Origin: Drosophila pseudoobscura
Taxonomy: Eukaryota > Arthropoda > Insecta > Diptera > Drosophilidae
Reading direction: 5' to 3'
Length of the DNA stretch: 64,000 bases
NCBI RefSeq assembly: GCF_009870125.1
Contig: NC_046683.1
Span: 48,933,869 to 48,997,868 of the forward strand
Shown here: positions 35,130 to 47,059 of the stretch, in pieces
Layout: every line of letters starts with the position of its first letter
Position numbering within the stretch: position 1 is the first letter of the stretch
Notes under the pieces: model-generated
Databases searched by the model: none
What the model was told of the DNA's origin: nothing
The model's input: the letters and a program-made list of their open reading frames with translations, nothing else
Position numbers and translations under genes: made by a program

Positions 35130-38100
35130 ATGACGCGCCTCACAGAGGAAATGGTCATAGCTCGGTCCAAGCAATCGGATCTGGGCCTAATTACAAAACT
35201 GAATTGCTGGTAAGCTGCTGCGATAGATCTCTATTGTTAATCGTGCAGGTGCAGTAGCAGAAAACGTAGGTGAAAGCGTACCGTATCGTGCCCCTTGCTG
35301 GAGCTCCGATCTGTTTGGGTATCTGCCCACTTTTTGGGGCATGCTCTGGCGGCTTTCACTGGGGTGCCTGCCGGTGCTGGTGTTGGTGCTGGTACTGGTA
35401 CTGGTGCCCCTCCAGTTTGACCCAAATCCGGGGGCAATCTTCTAACCAGTTTAGAAGTGTCGTCCATTGCCGAGCGTCACGACTGCCTCCGCTCCGTTGG
35501 CGAGTGGAAAAACGCCTGCCACTCAAGAGCTTAGAGTGCCATGAAAATGCTTGGAAAAGGCACTAAAAAGCAGTTGAACTACTTTTTCGAGCAGCAGACA
35601 GCCTACTATGCTCTCGAGCCCATCTCAGATACGGACTGCACTCACTGCACGAATCAATCATTTAGGAGAGGGCTAACTGTATCACTATCTCTGTTCTCTT
35701 TCTCCGTTTCTTTCAGGGGAAGTGATCTCACCGATGTATCCATCATCAAGCGCATGCGTGGTGTCGAGGTGCTGGCGCTTAGGTAAGTCATTCTATCATA
35801 TAAGGATCATCTCATCTTCATTTCCTGCAAGCCCGCTCTGATTGAGTACGCTTCGGTTCCGCGGTACGAATTGCTTTGATATTTGCTTTCAAGTGATGTC
35901 ATCGCCGCTTCGCTACGGCATCATCATTAGGCGGGCAGAAATACGAGAAATACTTTGGCACGCTCGTAACGCGCGTAATTAATGCAAACGAAAAAGAGGC
36001 AACAAAAACTACAGCAGATACGAAATATAAGCTAAAAGTCGTGGGAGCTCCAAAATTGGCAATAGCCAGTCGCTTGCCTCGTACTTTTTCCAGCTGCGTG
36101 GCGTGGGCCCCTTGTGGCGAGTGCGTAGGGGGGGCTTGTTTCAGAGACTGGCTCCAGAGATACTTGTAAAAGATACTTTTGTACAATCTGTACTCTTTTC
36201 AGCGATATTTGTACTTGTACTTGTATTTGTACTTGCGATGATTGGATTGCATGCCATGCCATGGCGCTGCCTTAAAAGGCGACAATCAGTTTTGACTGCC
36301 AAGGTCACCGAAATCGATTCCCCCCAACCCCCAGTTAAAACTTCGCCGTCATCTGCTGGCAATATGCTGACAAGTCTCAGATGCATGACTATACATATAT
36401 GTATATGTATACATATATTCGTATTTGTATAAATATGAGAGGTGTATGCAAAAGCTATGGCCATACGGGGAGTGCTCTGATGATGAATGCTTGTCATTGA
36501 ACTTGAGGTATCGGAAGAGCAGGAAGAGTATCTTGATAAACAGCATCTTATTGTAGAAAGACAAGAGAGAGGGACAGGGACAGAGACACAGACAGAGACA
36601 GAGACTTATGAAGTAGTATCTCTTGTGGCTTAAGCTATGAATCAAATTTGTCAACTTCGACCTAAACCTAAAAGCTATACCTTTTCAGAATCTTTAAGAA
36701 TACACCAATCGATTGGCATTCGAAATGTTCGAAATTCAAAAATGTTGTCTCCATTTATTCCTAAATATGGAATGTAGAATTAATCGGACAGGCTTAGTCA
36801 GTGTTTTGATTTTGTTAGGGCCATGGAAAACTCTATAAAAGGGGTTCCAAGATAGAAATTGAGACTTACAATATATTCTTGGGAGATATACAGAATTCCA
36901 TAAAGACCTTACCTTTGTACTCACCCTAAGAACTCTTCAAGCACTCTTCAGATCTACGTATACTTATATGTATGGCATGCCTATTATCAGGAAGCTATTG
37001 CCGCAATCGAGGCTCTTCAACTTTGCTTTGCTTTATCATTAGGGTTTATCAGCTACTCGTAATAGATAGCAGAATATTGCATATTGTGTATTGTATATTT
37101 GGGGGCAACAACTTCTAGATCCCCTTCGACTATCAAAGTTGACTGCCTTTTACTTAGCATTTAACAAGGAAAACCTTTTTGTTCCCAGTCGTTGGGCAAA
37201 AAGAAACAACTGGGTTTCTTTTTCAGTTGTTGTCTGTTTGGCATTTATATGCGTGGGGGAAGAGAGAGCTAGGCCTTGCCTTGGAGTGGCGGTCGCGGTC
37301 GCGTCGAGTGCCGCGGTACGCAATGTTCTTATGTGAGCCCATAAATCAGTTCAGGTGAAACGCGTTGGCGTAGTCCCTTTTCCATTTCCTTTTGGTTATT
37401 AAGGAATCCATATTGATTTGAATTGCGTGCCGTTGGCACTTTCCTCCAGCTCCTCGGGGCTCGAGGGCCTAGAGCCGAGTGCCTAGTGCCATGACTCTTG
37501 CGGGCAACCTTGACGTTAATGGGGGACCCGGATTATGCATACTATTTCTCTGATGGTTCCACTCCGGAGTGGCCTGCTTTAGTTCCCAGCCCTAAAAATA
37601 GTGGAACGGCTCCAGAGCCACTCGGAGACAACTCGTCGACTCGTCGACTCTCCTCGAGGCAATGCACCCGTGTGCCATTTAATGACGAGTCGTGGCTAAG
37701 TTTAGCCACTTATTTATACACTTCCTCCGTCGGCCCCATATCTTATCTTATCGGTGGGGGGGTGCCAGAGCCACGAAAAGGGGTGGAACAATCAAAGCAC
37801 GCGCCTCTGCCTCTGCCTTTGCCTCGGGCAATTGGCCATTTGAAAGTAATTAGCATCGATGAATCGATGGATGGAGGTGCTAACCGGGGGAGACGGCTCT
37901 ACGAAACTGACCTACAGATACAGATGATGACAAAGAGCGTGTCTCCTCTGCCCATCTGGTGCTTCTTTAACGGCGGTCGCTTGTGTGGCATTCTTCGGTT
38001 TCAACAGAGTTAATGACCTCTCCACGCAGCTGCCACCGAAAGAATCTTTTCATGATTCACGGCAGTTAGTTGGAGGCCGATGCGCCTCTGTCGCTTTATA

Positions 38101-40840
38101 ACAGAGAAAGTTTGTTGAACCACAGATACTCGTACAGCTTGTGAGACATTCTTCTGAAACTCTTTCTCTCTGTTTTACTGTTCTTGTGCAGCGTCAATAA
38201 AATCAGCACCTTGGCGCACTTTGAAGACTGCTCGAAGCTGCAGGAACTATATCTGCGCAAGAACCACATTCAGGACATCAATGAGATTGCTTACCTGCAG
38301 AATCTGCCAGCACTGAGGAACCTCTGGCTTGAGGAGAATCCATTCTGTGACCAGGCCGGCGCCAAGTGAGTAATGCCCCCCTCCGATTTCAGTCGAAAGA
38401 AGCCCTCCAATAGGTACTCACATTTTTCACACCGCATTTGCAGCTATCGGGCGATCGTATTGCGCGCTTTGCCCAATCTGAAGAAACTCGATAATGTGGA
38501 AGTCACACAGGAGGAGGTGGACGATGCCTTGCGTCGCGGTGGCAGCGTCGGCGGTGGCGGTGGAGGCGGCGGCGGCAGCGGTTCGGTGCCCGAGGATGAG
38601 GTGTACGAAGATGCCTATGAGGTACGACAGCAGCAGCGTACATCGCCGCAGCATAGCTACCCCACACACTCGCCGCCACCGCAGCAGCAGCAGCAGTATC
38701 ATCCACAGACGCAGCAGCAACCTCAACAACAGCCACAGCAGCAGCGCCAGAGCTCGAGTCCCATCATGCGAGAGGTAAATCGCTACCATTGTCGAGACTC
38801 TCCCACGCCACGCCCTGGTTTCACACTCGCCTTGGCTTTAATCTTAACTCTTAACTTTTAACTCTTAACTGAACTCTCGCCACGTCTTTGTATCTCCACT
38901 CCTGCTAATCCCGTTCCCATTAACAAGCCGCTTTTGTTAGCCAGCCCGCCGGGTAACCACAGCTGCGAAGGGACCATCACGCACAGTGCCAGCGATCTAG
39001 GTGGCAGCCAGGTGCTGCCAGTGCATGGCTCCAAGCCCCCAACACCCACCAAGGTAACCCCTAGAGATGGAGAATCCCATAGGAGAGATGTGGAGTGCAG
39101 GAGAAGGCAGTGGATCCATAAAGTTAGGAGTGTCCGTTCGTCTGCTTATAAATATGAGTCCTGAAAGGAATATACCCAAGATAACTGAACAGGGAAAACC
39201 TTACAGAATAATCTTTAATCTCCCCTTCCTTATCCCAAAAACTAAAAACTAATCTGTCTTGGTTTTCCCAGGAACCCGTGCATCCGCCATCGCCCATGTA
39301 TAACACGTTAACCAAAGAGCAGCGCACTTCCTATCAGCAATACGATGTAAGACCCACTTCCTAACCAGCCACCGCCACCGCCCTACGCACATCCATCATG
39401 ACAATATGCTGAGCCTCGTTGCCGAGCCCACTTTTTGGGGCACCCTACTGAATGGGGTAGGGTAGGGTAGGGCGTGGATGGGGGCACGTCACACTTGGTT
39501 GAAGTAGGAGGGTAACCCCTTGAAAGAGTCACGCGATGGCTTCGGCTTCGGCTGCGACAGCGACATGGTTAAGGTTCTCTTTTTCCCGTCGCTTGGCCAT
39601 CGGACCCATTGTCTGCTTGCTTTTGTGGCTTAAGTCAGCCAGTTGACTTTGGGAGCCACAGGGCGAACTGGGGGGTGGGGGGAGGGGAAAACGAGAGAGA
39701 CAAACCAAACAATAATTGCCAAAGAAGCCCAAATCGACAGCGAACAAAAGCCGAAACTGAAACGGGGAAAAATGGGTCATTATATATGCAGAGAATAGAG
39801 GAAGGGCTACACGGGCTAATGAGCCATTGAAGCAGCATTAGATTGTGCCCCAAAAAACAGTGCGACTTGCTCAACATTCCGTCATGTGGATGGCCGTTGG
39901 GGGGTCACCAATGCGAATTTAACGTCTCTAATGTGCTCACTCTTTCACAACAACCATGCACCACCCGAACCACAACCTCAACCAAAACCACAACCACAAC
40001 TCAACCCCCGACTAAAAACATCTGCACCACTAACCAACGCCCAATGACGAGCAGCGCTCGCCGGGCTCTGACCAGGAGAGCAGCCCAAATGCTGGCTATC
40101 GGGAGGTGCGACCAGCGCCCATCCCGCCCAGCATATCCGCACATTCGATGAAGGTAAGGGGCTTGCTGCCACTCGGTGCCCCCACATTCAGACGATGATG
40201 AATCGATGTTCGATATGCAAATCCCCTTTTAATTTTGGTATTCCCCGAACAGGAATACTATCAGTCGGATCGCCCGACCTACCCGGCACACTATCGCCAT
40301 AGCCAGACAGACCTCACCGAATGGGAGGAGCACCAGCAGCACCAAGTGCCGCAGGTCCACCACAATCCGTACGGCAGCCAGATGCTGAACCACCCACAAC
40401 GTCGCAGCGTCGGTCCCGAGAGTGGAGATCGTTTCACTGGCTACCGGAATGGAAGTGCGCGTGAGAACGGCGGAGATTGGGACCCAGAGGATAGGCCACG
40501 ATCAAGGTAAGCAATGGGATTGCATAGGATTCGTACGGGTATATTAGATGATTGGTTCCTTTCCAGCAGACGGCCGGAGGGTCGCTACAGCGATTCGACT
40601 AACAACGTGTCAGCCTCTGTGGCGAATCATTACTCGGGCTATCATCGTCGACCCATTAACCGGGTGAGTAAATGGCACAATATCGATAAGATATATGTAT
40701 AACTGAATCATTTCCCTTTTCGTCAGAGCTCCAATCTATTGTCTGCCACGCTCTGCCTGGTCAAAGAGCTTGACTACGCCAGCCTGGAGGTGCTCGAACA
40801 CGCCGTGCGGTGTCGCATCGATGAGCTAGCGACTGAATGA
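35130..40840 (+). CDS. CG14995: leucine-rich-repeat protein of the CFAP410 (C21orf2) family
   Basis: Ten coding exons: 35130-35209, 35717-35782, 38192-38365, 38444-38774, 38928-39053, 39272-39346, 40052-40153, 40253-40506, 40567-40663 and 40727-40840; 472 aa, every junction in frame. Residues 1-140 are an N-terminal LRR domain with cap (MTRLTEEMVIARSK, KLQELYLRKNHI, LRNLWLEENPFCD, YRAIVLRALPNLKKLDNVEVT), closely matching CFAP410. The middle is Gly-, His-, Gln- and Pro-rich and much longer than in the 256-aa human protein. The C-terminus (LLSATLCLVKELDYASLEVL to the end) is a predicted helical segment like the CFAP410 C-terminal oligomerisation helix. CFAP410 acts at ciliary basal bodies with NEK1. 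Exon 7 has a weak NAGNAG acceptor. The fly symbol is from memory. Confidence 0.88.
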
Positions 40841-41536
40841 TGAAGACGTCTTTCTAATCGGATGTCGATTAGCTAATCCCTGTCGCGTACCCTGGCCCGC
40901 GCACGGGAATCAAACACAAAAGACCAGAACAGAACATATACGAGCACAAAAGACACTGTGGGAGCAGGAGCTGCCGCTGGGAGCAAAAGCTACGGCTGGT
41001 GACATGAGGAGCCCTTCGAAATCTATTATACTAACGTCTAAAGCTACAAACCCAACAAATACTTAACGATTCATACTTGCCAATGTAAATTACGATATAC
41101 TAGGTTAACAAGTTTTCTAAGAATATTGCTAAGGGGAAACCAGTACAGTAGGAGATAGATTGAGGGATTGATATCCGAAATTTGAAGCTAAGTTTCGTTT
41201 CGATGATACGCCTGTCGTTTTCAACCCATTTAGTTTGTTAACCACCTCCTAGCGATCACCGATCGGGCACTGACCACTGACTAGCCTTCTTTTGTACTTA
41301 ATATGCGAGGATCGTACTAATTAACAAACGCCCAAGGCGCAAGCACAATGCATCTTCCTCGTTTAATTATAAATTAGTTGAAATGTATACTCATGAATTT
41401 GTTAAATATTTGTACTCGACCGACCACTAAACTAACGTGACTTTTAAATTAATTGAATTATAGAGAAAAAAACACGTCCAGTTTATGTTTGCCTTCTTCT
41501 GTCCAATGATTATGTTTGAATATATCATGCATGCGC

Positions 41537-41542
41537 AATAAA
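41537..41542 (+). terminator. CG14995: candidate poly(A) signal of CG14995
   Basis: AATAAA about 700 bases past the CG14995 stop. The sequence between (40841-41536) is AT-rich 3' UTR-like DNA with no other gene. Confidence 0.45.
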
Positions 41543-41635
41543 TAAGCAAATTAACAGAAGATGAACGCTTGTTTCAATTATTAATTAATGTTAATACAAA
41601 ATATAAATAAATATTAATCTATATATGTAGATAAT

Positions 41636-41760
41636 AGTAATATATGTGTAGGTAAATATGGGTTCTGGCACATTAGCATAATTAATTACTAAATAACTAT
41701 TATACTAATTAATTATGCGCATAATTATGCTAGTTGTTCCAGAACCCGGTATATATTACT
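41636..41760. repeat. long imperfect inverted repeat (hairpin or small foldback element)
   Basis: The left arm runs AGTAATATAT ... GGGTTCTGG ... TAGCATAATTAATTA (41636-41688). The right arm is its inverse complement, TAATTAATTATGCGCATAATTATGCTA ... CCAGAACCC ... ATATATTACT (41705-41760). The extra GCATAATTA in the right arm is a small internal duplication. The whole would fold into one long stem just downstream of CG14995. Confidence 0.75.
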
Positions 41761-41792
41761 GCTACTGTTTCTAGTGATTCAAATTTTAATAT

Positions 41793-41948
41793 ACTGCTTA
41801 AAGCAGTTGAAACAGCAGTCTTCGAAACGGTTAGACAATGCTTGAGCTTTTAGAGTGTTTGAGCTTTCAAAGCAGTGCATTTGAATTTTATTGCGCCAAG
41901 CAAGAACTTTGGCATTAAGCATGTACATATAATACTGCTTAAGGCAGT
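41793..41948. repeat. pair of ACTGCTTAA-GCAGT palindromes with duplicated flank
   Basis: ACTGCTTAAAGCAGT at 41793-41807 and ACTGCTTAAGGCAGT at 41934-41948 are near-perfect palindromes. Each is followed 15-20 bases later by TCGAAACGGTTA. The unit is therefore a diverged tandem duplication with a period of about 141 bases. Confidence 0.65.
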
Positions 41949-42639
41949 ATGAAAATTCCTCGAAACGGTTATATGTAGACTGCTTGAAGAGCTTGACGAA
42001 GCAGTGAACCACAATTCCTTTGGCGGCAAGTCAAATCAATAAAGTTGTGCTTTTTTGTGTCAATCCGTTAACTTTGACATTTTATTCAAAGGCAGACATA
42101 TATTATTTTGTGCGTTGAAAAATTAAAATTGTAATTTATCCCAAACCAACACATACTCCCGACACTTATTCATCCGCAGCCGATCGATGGCTGCAAGGAT
42201 TCCAAAGCTAACAACAGTTACCCGTAAACCCGGCCCAAGTCACAATGTTGCTCCGTGCGGCAACCTTTTTCTTCCCTTGCATTAAAAACTCGGCACACTC
42301 AATAAAAGATAATTGTACGAATAAAAACTCATTTGATTTAGGCGATATTTTCAGTGCCCTGACTCCCCCCTATCTACCTGATACTGGTTCCTCGTCCTCC
42401 AAACTGACCATCCACACGAGTGCGGGTACGCTCCGTACCCCTTTCTCGACCCCACAGATGTGAAACGCTCCGAGTCCTCCAACCCGACCCCACAGATGTG
42501 ATACGCCCTGTGTCCCCTAGCCTGACCGCCCACACGTATGTGACAGAAGGCGACTGAGTTTACCTCAGCCTGAATGGGGATACGTTACAACCTAATGACC
42601 TATTTTTTGACAACTAATATTTTTTCTGTTTTTTATTCA

Positions 42640-43130
42640 GATCTGTCTCTCTCTCTCTTTTCTCATACTATAACCAGCCGTTCAGCAGTGCGCAAACTGC
42701 ACGAGGAAGAGAGAGAGAGAGAGAGAGAGAATTAGGTAGCGCATGGAAGGGGTAGCGAAGCCAGTCTAAATGTATTTCTTCATTCTGGCTTTAAAAATGA
42801 TAAAAAATTATCTAGATTCGACAATGGGAAAATATGGTCGCTCTCTATGATGATGCGTTTTTGGTTGTATCGTATCTTTAAAACTGTGGATGCCACAGGT
42901 ATTCGTCCTTTGTGGAGTCGTGGCAAAATTAAAAAAAACTTAATTCAGTGTGATATCACAGGAGTCTGCACACAAGATTTGGTTGCTCTAGCTCTTATAC
43001 TCCTTGTGGACAGATGGACATGCAGACTAAGCTATAATGACTCGGCTATTGATGCGGATCAAGAATATATATACTGTATGGATTCGCAAATGCTTGCTAC
43101 TGGGTGTTACACACATTCAAATCCACTGCA
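42640..43130. mobile_element. decayed second copy of the 18.5-kb repeat family
   Basis: Shares, in order, the landmarks of the 18511-19546 element: GAGAGAGA tract, GGCTTTAAAAATGAT, TGATGCGTTTTTGGTT, GTGGATGCCACAG, ATTCGTCCTTTGTGG, ATATCACAGGAGTCTG, TTGGTTGCTCTAGCTCTTATA, GACTCGGCTATTGATGC, GATCAAGAATATATATACT and GTTACACACATTC. It lacks one internal duplication and both clear terminal repeats, so it is older or truncated. Confidence 0.7.
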
Positions 43131-43134
43131 AAGC

Positions 43135-45383
43135 TGATTAATTCTTGATAAATCGCGGTCCATCGAGGGTATTTATCACGACTTTACATATATCGCCCAT
43201 TTACGACCTATGAAGATACGGAATTTGATGGCCTACCCCATTTCCTTTCCCACCCAAATGAAAGACTTTTGGTTTGTTCGTTTTTTCTTTTTTTTTGTGT
43301 TTAGAGGGGCTTTACAACATTTAACAGATAATAGATATATTTGCCTTTACTTTGAATGCTTGCTTTTGTTTTTGTTTTTTTTTTGTCAGTTGTTCGGTTA
43401 CTTGTGTGGAATTGTCTTTAAATTTCTGATTTTCTTCGGGGTTATTTCACTCGCGGCATACATACTATATGGCATTTCAAGCTATTCAACTATGGTTCTT
43501 CCTATCTGCTATTTTATATAATCGTATCCACCCAACGCGGGCTAGATCGATGCCTCTTGCCTTGCCACAACAAACGAAAACAAACTGCGAAACGGTTTTC
43601 GGTTCGGTGTTGCAATTGTAATCGCAATTGATGATGATGTTTTTTATAGAGTTGATTATTAGTTAATCTGGTTTACAATAATGGTTGATATTATGGTTCC
43701 TTAGCCGCAGTATTCATGGCAGAAACGCAACGCCTAACACATATACATAAATGCAAGTGCATTGGAGTACGATTAGTAGTACGATTAGTATTTTGTAATT
43801 AGTGATTGATTAACGTGCTACACATCGATATACATACTGAAGCCGCATTAGGTTATCAATGAATGTGCTCTGAATAATGCTTCTTAAACTCCTGCGATAT
43901 TCTCCATCTAAATAATCTCGTAATTATCGTTCGGTGCAATATATTGTATTATATATCATATATTATATATAGTATAGGTGCGCGATTAAGTATATTTAGA
44001 TATTTAGACACTGAATACCCAAATCTCCATCTCCATCTATCTTTTTTGTATTATTTCTAGTAATTATTGTCAGTCACAGCGTCGCGTTTGACACAACAAC
44101 GTGTGCTAGCCATTGACTAGGTTTTTCTTTGTTCTTTTTTGAATCGAAATAAGGATTAAGTTTAGCATAGTATTATTTATGTTATTTTTGTTTTAGGGTC
44201 TTATTGAACTAGTTGCAAGGGGGCTGGATGGTGTGGGCCCCCATTAAATTGACGCATGTCTTCCAGAATGCTTTTTGCTGTTGTTGTTGCTTGCTGAAAT
44301 TGTCTTCCATTTCATACAATGCGAAAAAATGTCTTCCAAACACACAGATAATGTTAGCATATATGTTAAATATGTATATATGTATATATATATAGAATGA
44401 TTTCTATAGTAATTGTAAATGTATGCGCGGGGTATTCAGGGTTCAGGGTTTTGTCCCGCCTTTGAGTTTGTGATTTGCAATCGCAACTCATTTTGTGTAT
44501 AGATATATAGATATAGACCAATATCGTATTTATATTCATATTTATATCTGTAAGTGGCTGTAACCAACACTAAACTCTTGGTTAACGTGGCCGCTAATGT
44601 GACACATATAATTGATGCCTATCTTTTATTTATCTTTTTTGATTTGCCGATAATTTGTAAGCCAAAAAACTGAACAAAAACTGTTCGGATACCAACTTCA
44701 GATAGCCTCCTGCCTCCTTCGTAAATTGATATGCTGATTCCGTCAAAAAACAAAAAGGTCAATCAAAAGTCCGATGTGAGTTACGTTGAGTGTAAGTAAT
44801 TGATTTACCACGATATGTTGTGTTTGTTGATATTAATTGGTTGTGTCTCCCTATTCCAATCACCTAATACTGTGGGTTGTGCCCCCACGCCGGATGCCCA
44901 AGGGATGAGTGATCCTTCTATCCAGCGTGGGGACACTGGAAGCCCTGCGTGATTCTGCTGTTGGATTCTCCTCCGCTTACTTCCTATATAGCTTTTCTTC
45001 TATAGTTACGTTTTTTATAATTGAAATTAATTACAAATTAATTGATTCGCATAGGGAATTTTCGAATTTTCGCTCTTCCTCCGGCTTTGCGCGTGATTCT
45101 TTCATATATATGCATAGTGCTTGTATTTTTGGTTTGTTTTTGTTTTTGTTTTTGGTTTTTGTTTGATTTACCTTTTTTCTATCGATTTTTGTTTGTTCTT
45201 TACAGTATTTCAACTAAACTCTCGCAACAAGATATGGAATATAGAATATATGTATATATAAAGACAACACTAGCACTAACTCAAGTCCAAAACGAAGAAC
45301 AACAAAATGTTATATAACTTTTGAATTATATATATAAATTATTTGTGATCCAGCGCCTTCCATCGCACCTGGGGGTTCCCCTT
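43135..45383. other. AT-rich stretch, probable long 3' UTR of the minus-strand secreted-protein gene
   Basis: No coding exon is visible. T-rich on the plus strand, with several possible minus-strand AATAAA signals (for example TTTATT near 44625). It contains one strong hairpin at 44879-44936, listed separately. Confidence 0.4.
44879..44936 (-). other. strong RNA stem-loop, wobble-paired on the minus strand
   Basis: Two 17-nt arms (44879-44895 and 44920-44936) enclose a 24-nt loop. Read on the minus strand all 17 positions pair, 15 Watson-Crick and 2 G-U. Read on the plus strand those two positions are C-A mismatches. The arms are GC-rich (GUGUCCCCACGCUGGAU with AUCCGGCGUGGGGGCAC) in an AT-rich neighbourhood. 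It lies about 450 bases downstream of the stop of the minus-strand gene at 45384-47036. Confidence 0.6.
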
Positions 45384-47036
45384 TCAGGTGAAGAACGGCG
45401 ATAGATCACAGTTGCACAATGACCCGCCATCGCCAGTCTTGCAGAGCGCCTTGCACAATTCGTTCCAGTCGGGTGTCGCCGTGGTCGTACCATCCGAGGC
45501 GGCCGCAATTCCTGCTACTGCCGCCAGGGATTCCCCGGAGCTGGGACCATGTGTGGCATTGCCTTGCACTGCACTGGCCTCCTTCCACTCCTTCTGCTCC
45601 TCCACCTCCTGCACCTGGCATGGACTGCAGCCGGACAGCGAGCGATGCCTTTGCTGGCAGAAGCTCGAACAGAGTCTATCGCCCACGTTATCTGCAAGGA
45701 ACCGAAGGAACAGAAAGAAAATATGCAGACGGAAGAACGTTAGTTAGTCGGAGAATATCATAGGTGAATGGGATATATGGGCGATGGATCATATCGGTCT
45801 TTGGCTAGGGAGGATCGGTTCTAAATGGACACTAACCCCTTGGCAGTCCACACAGTTGCCCGCACTTGGCCGCATCAATTTCCGGTCTCAGGATCGTAGA
45901 ATGGGCCTCGCCAGGCGTCGTAACGCCCAGGCCGGCTCTGTAATGGAAAATGGGAATATTTTCATAGTTTTTTCCTCGTTTTTTTTTGCAAACTCGTAAG
46001 AGTGGAAAGATTATCTTATTGCAATCAATATATTTCCATTAAAAATGTTCAACTATTATTCGTGATTTTGTTTGTAGTACTTTAATCTTTATGAAATTAG
46101 GTAAATCACTAGATATTGGTTTCATAGACGTGTGCTCTTATTTACAGCTCTTTGAATTTATTACTAAATATACCGGCCAGACGACGGATTTCGTAATCGA
46201 AACCATAACCATTATATACCTACTTTTATTGTATATTGTATAAATTAGAATTCGTTACAAATAAATAACTTTAAAAAAAAGACATCACATTTTTGTTTAG
46301 AGATCATAGAAATCTCAGTACTACAATTTTAGCTCTCGAACTAGTTTATTTTGAGATATCTAAGTGTTCGAGGACAATATATATGTATATATACAAACTT
46401 TGAGTATATAAAAGACCCTGGGTATACAGCGTAATTAATCACTCAAAAAAAATAGAAACACTTAGAGCTATTGACAGATTCACCGATTCAGATATGGGTA
46501 CACCCGATCAGGTGTTGAGCACATAGTTTGCTTGACAGCCGCGATTACGGTGGGCTCTTCAGAGGCCTCACCCTCACTCGAAGTGCCGCCGCCGCATTCC
46601 ACTGTCGAGTATTCACTTTCGAGTTTTCATTTAATTGTTATATTATCATCGTGAGTTCACAAAAATCACTTAAAGGAGGAACTTGTAAAAAAAATGTATC
46701 TCTAGCACTTCTTCATTTTAGAATCTTTTACATCCAAGGACACTTTGGATTTCTATCTTCCGAGACTTACCCGCAGAGCTCTTTGCACACCAAACTCCAA
46801 TCCTGAACTACGCTGCTGGGTCGCGCGTCTTCAAGGATTTGGGCTGCTGTGGCCCTGAGAGCAGCAGCATCCCCCAAAGTATCCCCTGCTGCTACTGCTG
46901 CTGCTGCTGATGCAGTGCTTCTTAATGACGTCACAGAGCTTTGCGTCTGCGCAGAGCAGAGCAGGAGTCCAACAGCCAATGGCAGGACGACTCCAAGTCC
47001 ATATCGCTTTCCCTGTCGGCTTCCCGGTGGCCACAT
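45384..47036 (-). CDS. small secreted cysteine-rich protein, unrecognised
   Basis: Exons 46771-47036, 45837-45937 and 45384-45691 give 224 aa. All three junctions are in phase, with donor GG|GTAAGT, donor G|GTTAGT and good CAG acceptors. The N-terminus MWPPGSRQGKRYGLGVVLPLAVGLLLCSAQ is a signal peptide. An Ala-rich stretch follows (about 42-68). The motif DWSLVCKELCGAGLG (about 80-95) recurs near the C-terminus as DWNELCKALCKTGDGG (about 197-212), followed by SLCNCDLSPFFT-stop. Between them are CGQLCGLP and a cluster DRLCSSFCQ ... GCSPCQ. The even cysteine pattern suggests disulfides. A likely 5' UTR acceptor (tttctgtag) lies just upstream of the ATG. I cannot name the family or function. It sits between CG14995 and Gad1. 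Confidence 0.72.
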
Positions 47037-47059
47037 GGTCGATGGCGCAGAGCTGGGCT

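Noticed and set aside
37498-38013. 171-codon frame inside a CG14995 intron
   Set aside because: No credible ATG or domain, includes low-complexity Pro/Leu sequence, and is flanked by no matching splice sites.
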